DNA from: Priapulus caudatus
Taxonomy: Eukaryota > Priapulida > Priapulimorpha > Priapulimorphida > Priapulidae
Assembly: GCF_000485595.1 (NCBI RefSeq)
Contig: NW_014577219.1
Coordinates: 420,333-448,840, forward strand
Reading direction: 5' to 3'
Length of the DNA stretch: 28,508 nucleotides
Part shown: positions 1-8,500 of the stretch, piece after piece
How positions within the stretch are numbered: position 1 is the stretch's first letter
How the letters are laid out: every line of letters starts with the position of its first letter
The notes under the pieces: generated by a model
The model's input: only the letters and a program-made list of their open reading frames with translations
Database searches by the model: none
Told to the model about the DNA's origin: nothing
Made by a program: the position numbers and the translations under genes

Positions 1-39
1 GTTGGGACTTCCCCCAGGGAGTTTGATGGGTCTTTTCCC

Positions 40-381
40 GTGGGGCTAGTTCGGGTATCCCCCGTTTGGGTACTGTCATTGACACTGGCGGCGCTTCTCC
101 AACCCGGCAAGGCATTGGGTAGAAAGGGTATATTACAGTCGTACGTCTCGGGGGATCATAAGGTTTGGGATTTTCATTTGTCGGACTTACAGTTTGCTTT
201 GAACTCCGCGAAGCATGATACGACTAGGCACACGCCGGCTGAAATTTTTCTAGGCCGTAAGTTGTGTTCTTATTTTGACCTCCAGTTGGGGGGGGGGAGG
301 AGAGAGTTTCGAACCCGCGGTACAAGCGGAAAAAGGCCAAGCAACGGGCCGCACGGGTCAAATGTAAATACGTCCAAGTGA
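40..381 (+). pseudogene. Ty3/gypsy-like integrase fragment
   Basis: Residues 31-75 of this frame (about bases 130-264) read ILQSYVSGDHKVWD, then LSDLQFALNSAKHDTT and TPAEIFLGRKL. That is the end of the retroviral-type integrase core as found in gypsy elements. Upstream residues do not look like integrase, and downstream the frame degenerates after a G run. It sits in sense orientation 5' of the polypurine tract and LTR, as expected for the 3' end of pol. No reverse transcriptase or protease is seen. Confidence 0.75.
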
Positions 382-536
382 ATGCATAACTCGGCAGGGG
401 AAGAACCAATTATCCTGCCAGTTATGCGCGAACGATTGTGCTGCGCTATGAGCAAGGGTAGCAGCAGCACATAACCACATGCTATGAGAAGTGTGATACG
501 GTTGGCATTACAGACTCTCCTCCGGGACACTGCTTC

Positions 537-550
537 GAAGGAGGGGAGAG
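537..550 (+). other. Polypurine tract of LTR retroelement
   Basis: GAAGGAGGGGAGAG directly abuts the LTR start TGTAAGG, the expected site of plus-strand priming. Confidence 0.75.
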
Positions 551-757
551 TGTAAGGTGTATACCGTCACGTACGAGTCGAAGCCATATTCTACGGGATT
601 CTACAGGATTCACACTCAGCCTACAACCTAGGATTCCCGGCAAGCCAGGCAAGGCCACGGCTGCCAGCGTATATAAGGACCGCCTGGGATCGACTCGGGG
701 TGCTTCATTCTACCAGACGGCCAGGAGAACCGACCGTGTAAGGATCCAACCCTTACA
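551..757 (+). mobile_element. LTR (3' LTR of gypsy-like element), 207 bp
   Basis: The LTR begins TGTAAGG and ends CCTTACA, a TG...CA pair with 7-bp inverted ends. It contains a TATA box (TATATAAGG, about 671-679). The same 3' end is followed by a primer-binding site at 10479. The last 21 bases form a hairpin of their own (TGTAAGG at 737-743 with CCTTACA at 751-757). Immediately outside is CCCTAACCCTAACC, so the element sits in a telomere-like sequence. Confidence 0.8.
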
Positions 758-785
758 CCCTAACCCTAACCATAACCCTAACCTA
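758..785. repeat. Interstitial CCCTAA-type repeats beside the LTR
   Basis: CCCTAACCCTAACCATAACCCTAACC abuts the LTR end, and a degraded form follows the second LTR copy at about 12348-12380. Confidence 0.8.
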
Positions 786-1315
786 TTATATTGATGTAAT
801 ATTATATTTATATTGATGTAAATGACATTGGTTTTATTGGGACCCATGTAATGTTCTCTATCCTTGAACCGAAATATGTAAACATGGTAATTTACATTAC
901 CAAGTTGAAGTACCAATTTCAATAAACCGATCAGGCTCTCCGACTGTTACACGTCGTAGGACACCTCTCGCCAACGTAGTGTTAAGCGAGAAGGGGAGTT
1001 GTGGCTACAATTTAGTGACTTACCGAACGACGACGCTGAGATCAATTACAGTTACATAATGTTCAAAGTTCAAAACTTCTTACAGCTGAAGATGTAGAAC
1101 ATGTATGATGTAACACACACGCTGATAACGCAGTAGATGTCTGTTTCTGCTTTAGATAGCTCACACGTCGCTTCATTTTGTTAATAAAACGTGTACAACC
1201 ATGGGAAGCACATAATGGGAACCCATCTAGCTTTTGGCCGTCGCTGGTTTATGCTCTAGCGCCATCTGTTGGGGAGTTGTCTCAGATAAGTTGATACATG
1301 ACCACTACCGGTTCA

Positions 1316-1600
1316 TTTGTGTACATTAGCACAGGGAAAAAATGTGGCGGGATGCTGCGGCCAAAGTGAAAACCTGATATCAGATTTTACCATGCACATC
1401 TCTCGCAAGCATGCCCCTGCCCACCAATGAACGCCAAAGGTCGGCCAAACATATATTTATCTTGGCTCGCAACTGCGGCAAGCGACGCGAGCGCCATTTC
1501 TATGAACATTGGCATAGGGAAAAATTGTAGCGGGATATGCTGCGACCAAAGTAATAACTTTTTATCGAATTTTACCATGCACATTTCTCGAGGCTATGTC
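1316..1600. repeat. Tandem pair of about 140-170 bp units
   Basis: Two units with ACATTAGCACAGGGAAAAAATG or a similar start, GCGGGATGCTGCGGCCAAAGT and TTTTACCATGCACAT begin near 1320 and 1500. Further copies occur near 12943, 13138 and 14746. The CGAGCGCCATTT lead-in is shared by several. They are non-coding and unclassified. Confidence 0.65.
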
Positions 1601-1624
1601 CCTGACCATTTTAAACGCCTAAAG

Positions 1625-1745
1625 CCCGGCGCACACGTGAGTAATTTTACTCAAGTAAAATGATGAATGCGTCAAAATACTCACGCAAAATATTTTCAGC
1701 GTCCGCCGCACACGTGAGTAAAATTTAAAAATTACTCAAGGTAAT
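1625..1745. repeat. Hairpin terminus with GTGAGTAATTTTACTC
   Basis: GCACACGTGAGTAATTTTAC and ACTCAAGTAAAATGATGAATG form short inverted motifs. The same module appears in the opposite orientation at about 14646-14710, suggesting the two ends of one foldback or TIR family. Confidence 0.5.
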
Positions 1746-1858
1746 GGTAATCAGGCCCGTAGCCAGCTTTCTATTGGGGGGGGGTTCGTTTTTCAATGTT
1801 GGCAATTTGCTCGGCAGGGGCGTGTACAGGATTTGTACCAGGGGGGTCTAACACTGGG

Positions 1859-2329
1859 AGATATTTTTAAGGGCTAGTAGATTTTACAGGTCACTAGCCC
1901 TGCTGGCTAGTGAACATTTTAGGTTAGTTTCAAGCCCTGTGAAACAGTGACAATGAGCTTCAGAAACTAAGATGAAATTCTGCACTTCCTGCATTAGCTA
2001 GGTTAAGATTGAGGATCCCTTTATTTGGTGGCAGGCATGCAATCCCTTTATAATGAGGCAGAAAATGTATGCATTTTGGCTGCCTATCAAGCAGATTTCC
2101 AGATATCCATAAAACACATCATATATAGATGAACCATCAGCGTGAACATTTGATTTGAGTTTTTGAAGACTGGTAATTCAAGATCGATTTCACATTATTA
2201 TCATTTAGCTGCGTATAACTTCGTAAACAAATTAATTACGTACACTACGAGCGATGACAAATCTTATGACGATTACGGCATTAGCCAATATCGGGCCGCG
2301 AGTCCGAAAGAATATTCTTCGCAAAATAC
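1859..2329. other. Sequence downstream of the last placed ADAR exon, no gene recognised
   Basis: The stretch lies between the end of the duplicated repeat block and exon 12. I read the minus strand in all frames for the expected ADAR C-terminal signature (Tyr/Lys-rich helices, then a G-W-KP motif) and did not find it. A minus-strand AATAAA occurs near 2020, but nothing ties it to this transcript. Confidence 0.5.
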
Positions 2330-2561
2330 CTGGAGAGTGTGCATTGACCCGTGCTGCCATCTGTGACCTCCACTCGGTCATCGTCACTGCACCAGTTCAG
2401 GCTAGTTTGCTTCGTCTTCTCAGTCTCTCTCAGAGCGTCCGCTTTTGAGATGCGACCCAGCCAGGGATGGTTGACCTTGTACGGAGGCTGAAGCTCGACT
2501 TGGGGTTGGGAAATCCGGCAACAGACCGCTCTAGCCAACTGACCGTGATTGTACAGATAAC
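2330..2561 (-). CDS. ADAR: ADAR exon 12: late deaminase segment, last part found
   Basis: The exon encodes residues 736-813. It contains [29 protein letters not shown] and [11 protein letters not shown], which match the ADAR region around KTKETSVNWC; its Lys and Trp residues help coordinate inositol hexakisphosphate in ADAR2. Acceptor CCTTCCGCAG|G is excellent. A good donor CTCCAG|GTATTT ends the exon at 2330. Reading through that donor adds YFAKNIL, which resembles the human continuation after LSR, but then reaches a stop at 2283-2281. So either the exon ends at 2330 and the last exon is absent, or the frame is broken here. Confidence 0.88.
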
Positions 2562-5500
2562 CTGCGGAAGGGTAGTAGGCACACCACACTTTGACTTAGC
2601 ATTACTAATGCCTGCAATGCTATTTACTACACCTGAGATACTCCAAAGGATGGAGTGGGAGTACGACATGTTATCAGGAGTAAATCATCACAGATAATAA
2701 ACACAATTTGTGATTATTCACTACTGATTTTATTAACGGTAAATACGAAATATGGCCTCACTACACAGATTCGCTCATACATAGACACTTTCCAAAAATA
2801 TGCGCATACAAGGTCTACGAGTCAATAGAATGCCTACCAAGTGTGATGGAATGCAAGTAGATGGGTTCCAGGAAGTTTGACAGCAATGCTCCTTGCAGGC
2901 CCAAAACATTCCACCGTGCTATTTTGTCACTGCACGACATAGTACGCAGTCGTTCCCCTCGCACGATGCCGTCCCAAGTCTGATGTGTGAAGTTTGCCTC
3001 TATTGGTATCGTTCCTTCCCCTACAACAGCCAGGGTGAGAAGTATTGAGATAATTTTGCTAAATACATCTTTGATAAAGCATGTGACTGTAAACTTTGAA
3101 TTTGTAACATGATATTCCAAATAATGCCTTTCAAGAATGAAATTATACATTGCAATATAACAGAAGTATTTTATATAAATATATAATGGCATTATACTGG
3201 TATGGTCACCCTCATGAAATAGCTACACCCTGATATATTCTCATTTTATGTATACTACTATTAGTTTGTATAACTATAACACAAGACAAGTAAATTTTGC
3301 ACTGTTCGCTCACTTACCATTCTCCATCTTGGTTCTGAGCTGACCAGCTTTTGAGCTAAATTTCGGCCTGTGTTCCTGTGTGTTTTCATCATTCATGTAA
3401 TTGTCCTCCCTAAGAAATAAACACACGTGCTACAGAGGCTATGGACAGTATACAAATTTAGATTTCATAAACATTCACCAGTTAGTTCTTAGCACATGAG
3501 CTAAACCATAATAACGCAGGCATTATGCCAAAGAGACGATTTACATTGTGCCCTGAGCAAACAGGGCATGTGCATACTTGTCAGAGATAGAGAATATGGC
3601 TCCATCTCCACATGGTGCAGTGGAGATGTACAGGTGAAAGCAGAGTCCATCCTTCACCTTTAGAAGGTCACCTGCAATGCTTGGTTGTAGAATGGAATGT
3701 GCTGGGTCCCTAGCATACAAGTCTAGTTGCTTGTAGAGAAACCTAGACCAGCAATCAAGCATTAGCATATATGGTATATATTTATAGCAGATATAAATAG
3801 ACAGCATATATAGGCTGCAAATACTACAGCAAAGCAATCTTTATACATTTAATCAATGTTATTCTGCAATGAATGCATTTCATGAGCTTCACAGAATGTA
3901 ATGACTCAATTAACATAAGAAAATCCACAATATACAGTTGATGAGATTGCACCCTACCGTTTCGACAATAAATACCATTTAATTATAGTAACAAACTGGA
4001 TTCCAAAATGCAAATTGCACGTAAAAATACAACTTCTAAGCAAAAAACCACTGTCGAGATGTTAGCCTAACATGATATCACGTAAGACAGATTAAGCCAA
4101 TGAAACTCAAATGAACAAAACTAATACAACTTGAATTTTACAATCACTGGGATTTAATGGCAACAATTAGCCAAATTCAAGAAAATGGCATTGAAATCAC
4201 CTGAAATAAACTAGTGAGTGCAAGTGAGGTTACAACACTACAAGGTTACCTTACGAGGCTTCTTCTTGCAATAACTTCTGCATGAGAGTCATTGACAACC
4301 TGCCCCTCCAGGCTCATTCTTTCTCCCGTGATGCAACGATTACCTGGCAATGAACAAAAAAAACATGTCTGCCACAGTCTCCACACAATGCACATGCAAA
4401 AAGCACTTACCTATACCGGAGAACTATAATTTCTGGTTATTGAGGTTTGATTTACTTGTACTTCTCTCCTACTTGCTACAGTTTGAAAAGTTATATCTTT
4501 ATACCATTTCTTTATGATGAATGAGATTTTCGTGCCAAACATGGGCATGTGACATATATAATATCCCTGATATTATGCAATAGCGAAATAAAGAGAGGAG
4601 GCCTATATAAAATTTTATTTAAGTCACACTCAAAAGATACACCCACCAGTGCCCATAGCAACGACTGTTCCTTGATCAGTCAACTCCCTTTTCATAACGA
4701 TTGCCGCCAACACCTTTCTTCCTGCTAGTGACTCCTGAATTTCAGCTGTTAGGTGGGTGAATGTAGAGTGACATTGAGCTGCAACTCGATCAGCCCATGT
4801 GCCCTGTTCCAGTTGCTGTATCTATAAAAATAATAAGCATGTTGTGTTCGTAAAAGAAGTTCTATGAGATTATTTAATTTCAATGTTGCATTGTGCAGTG
4901 GCACCACTACATGGTTCATAGGCTTGCCAACAGATTTCCTGTTAGTTTTCTACTGTTAATTTTTGTCTTCGTCAGCAATCATAGTACAATTTATTAATTT
5001 ATCACAACTCTTTATACTAACACACCACACATGACAAAGCCATTGCGCAGCCATAGTTACAACAACGGATTCGTAAAAACAAACAGAAAAATAAGTAATA
5101 ATTGTGGAAAATACAGCAGAAAGTGCACCACTCACGATGCTGGCATCCACTGGTCCTTTCGGTTGGTAGAGGCCCTCAGCCATAAGCGCACGCATAGCCA
5201 AATCAGCAGCCATTCGCCTGCCATCTTTCTTCGTCTTGGCAGTAACACTTGGAAATTGCCTTCCATCTACTTTAGCTGCCACCTCAAAGCTATAAAAATT
5301 TTAAACAAGCATACTTTATGAAAACGTTCTAATAGCAAATGTGCAATCAATTTCTTTTAAAGATCATGGTTATCGATGGTCGATACTTTTTAACATAAAC
5401 ACATTCTACTAAGACATTTACCTAATTAAACCAGACTCTCCTGCCTTGGCATTTAAAACACAATTGCAAATTGCAAGGTTTCACATTGAGTATGGCAATA

Positions 5501-8500
5501 TATATGTTCATGGTTGGAAATCCATGCTGCTCTGACGATGGGTATCCTGGGTTGAATCAACAATAACGGCACACCACCAACAAGTTAACGGCTAAAAAGA
5601 CTCTAGGATTTTACTGCATACAACTGTACTTACTGTATAACAAATCGTCTATACTCACACGTATTTGGTACCAGATACCTAATTTAATTGTTATAATTAA
5701 TTACACATCAACTCTACGAAATTTGAACGGCGCTATGGCACACGCGACCGTGCTGCCACCCTGAAAAAGTTGCGTATTTGCCAATTTATTTTGCACGTTA
5801 CAGACCAAGGGCTAATCACAAAGGTGAAATTATATTCATACCTAAATGCTATTTAACCGAACGATGTTCATTTTAGGACAAATTTATCCATAATATAACT
5901 GAAACTATATGTCGTTTATAAGATATATTACAATCCTTTTTGTTTTAAATTAATAAATAAGAAACACCCTCGGTCTGTAGCCCTAGGCTGAAAAGTGGTT
6001 TTGCGCAACTTCTCAGATCATGCGCTTTGAGTGGCGCCACCGTCGTTGTAATCAAACTGTAGTCGTTAGTTTTAAAACATTTTTTAATAATATTTCTAAT
6101 GGTGATTGAACCATGAAACTTTTTATGTAGCGTAATTTTAACCTAACTTAACTGAAAATAACCCTAGAACCTAGAGTAAACGATCCCTTTAATTCTTCAC
6201 TTAGCCTATTCGTAAAAGGTCGCGACCTTGGACAGTGAGGCTGACCCCACGACCGGACGACATCCAGGGCGACAGCGACGCGGCGGGCCTGCCCGTACTC
6301 CGTCAGTGCGCTAATCGGGTTCTTGTTTAGCGCGGCGAAGGTGGCGCTAGTGAGCACGTCCAAGGAGTTGACACGCGGCAGTGACAGCGTCGCCGCGGCA
6401 ACCGTCGCCTGCAACGAAACATGCAAGCACGGTGACGCTACGACAACCAGTGTGGTGGCGACCAAGGGGATGCACTGATTATACTGATAATTTCTTCAAA
6501 TTAGAGCAAAGGGCAATGTTCCAAGATGTTTTCTCGTTGGAGTGATGTAGGACATCATGTTATTTTAAACTAGTGATCGTATCGATGATTGCCTGAGAGC
6601 ATGTCAATAGCTCCCTGTATGTTGCTCCACCCAAGATGTGCATCTGCACATTATCCAGCACAAAGCTCTGCATGGTACACCTACCGATATGTGGCTACCA
6701 GAGTTGTGATCACTCGGGCTGCACATCGAAACACCAGTGACAGGTTCACTGGACATGCAGGCTTCTAATCCAGTACTGGACCAAATTGACGGCATGTTTT
6801 GTGCCACGCTACGCTGAGACGACGGAATGTTTCCGAGCAATATGTTGTATCGGTCATCCGTCTAAGATCAGAAAAAAATAAACTCTATATTTGAAAAAGA
6901 GACATTATATATTATTACATAGAGGAGTATATATAACCGTAGCACGGTTTCCTGCAAGTGCGACAACATAGTGTGCTTTCGCACGCTGGTCTAGGTTGTA
7001 CTTGCGCTTCCAATGTGCCACTCTCGCATTGGGTAGACGTTGCAGCGGTAAGCTTTATCCCTGCTTCAGCGAGAGACCAGGTTATTTCCTGCAAGTGCGA
7101 CAACCTACAGGTGAATGCACGAGAGTTCGGTTACATGGTTATCAGTATGTATATCGTTATACGCTCTAGAGTTTATATTCTCTCGGTATTATACACCAAG
7201 AATACGCCTTAGTTTAAAATTTGTATGCATTAGTCTTATAAAATTGAGAGATTATTGATGCCCACTGCCAATTTTTGAATTTTTGAAAATGGGTCGATTT
7301 GGAGATTCGATTAAAACAATACAGCTATGATAAGAAGCTCAGTACCTGGAGCATTAGAGAGGGCAGTGGTGGTGGCTCAGCCTGTGCCACATGACACAAG
7401 TTCCAACTGGCTGCGGCTTGCGCTGCTGTGAACGTATTGCCAGTCGATGCCGGTGCGGCAGCTGGACTGTACGTCGTGCCGTCGCTCCACGCTCCCTGAT
7501 TAGTGGGTGTAAATGCGGCTTCGGTGTCGGGGCGGGGATAAGACCCAGGTTGTCGACCAGGAATGTAAGGTGGCTGCGAACGTGCATCGAATGACGGCTG
7601 CAGGCTTTGATGTGTGCTTTCGCACGCTGGTCTAAGTTGTACTTGTGCTTCCAACGTGCCACCTTCGCATTGGGTAGACGTTGCAGCAGTAAGCTTTATC
7701 CCTGCTTCAGCAAGAGCCCAGGTTATTTTCGAATTGTCGCAGCATTGTAAGATCAGGCCTTTTTTCGCGAGAGCGTATAGTGCGCGGTTAACGTCACTCT
7801 TCGTTCGCAAACCAATCGCTTTTGCGATGAGTAGTGTATGATTGCTATTGCCTTTGCAGGAAGAGAGATGTTTAAGGACCTTGGTTTCCAGCTCGGATAC
7901 TTGATGCGTAGTACTTGCAGTTTCGTAGTCTGGTTGCTCGGTTCGGGGTGCACTGGTGTGGCTTACATTGTTGCCTTCACTGCCAGAGTCATCAGAGTCA
8001 CTGTATGGTTTCGGTGGAGTTCTATACTCCGTAAAGCTTCTAGTCTGTAGGTGTTTATTTGGCAGTGCACCGTTTAAGTCATGATGGTTCCCTAAATGCA
8101 ACAGTAGGCAGTAAGATAGAGGTGTAACTCTGAATTTCATTACATTTTTAATATAATATGATATGAATTTAATATAACATTTTTAATTAGTTAATCTTCA
8201 TCAGCAGGTGTACCATCGAGTGACTTACATTCGCAGATGAACGTTTATTATTTATTTATGAATTATTATGTTCAGTCAAAGACATACTTTTAACAAGTTC
8301 AACATGGTCTCCCTGAATGGTGAATACATTCATTTACATCACTCATGTATTTTAAGGACCAACATGTAAAAATACTAACTGGCTATTTCATTTGAAGGGT
8401 AATGATTTTTTCTAACGTACTTGCAGACAACTGCTGTTTTGATGTCTTCACAGGAGGACCAGTACCAGCCGATTCCCCGACAGCAACAGTCCACAGTGGT

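Larger units (their letters stand above)
1..1858. repeat. Cleaner copy of a block duplicated at about 11560-13532
   Basis: The block runs in the same order in both places: integrase remnant, polypurine tract, LTR, CCCTAA-rich flank, CGCCATCTGTTG-containing unique sequence, two GGGATGCTGCGGCCAAAGT units, a GAGTAAAATTACTC hairpin and a CAGGCCCGTAGCC terminus. Similarity stops near 1858 and 13532. This copy has fewer indels than the other. Confidence 0.88.

Noticed and set aside
1316-1600. tRNA-derived SINE
   Set aside because: No A-box/B-box pair or poly-A/short tandem tail could be made out around the GGGATGCTGCGGCCAAAGT units.
7391-8050. Plus-strand open frames opposite ADAR exon 3
   Set aside because: They are antisense shadows of the Z-alpha 2 exon.
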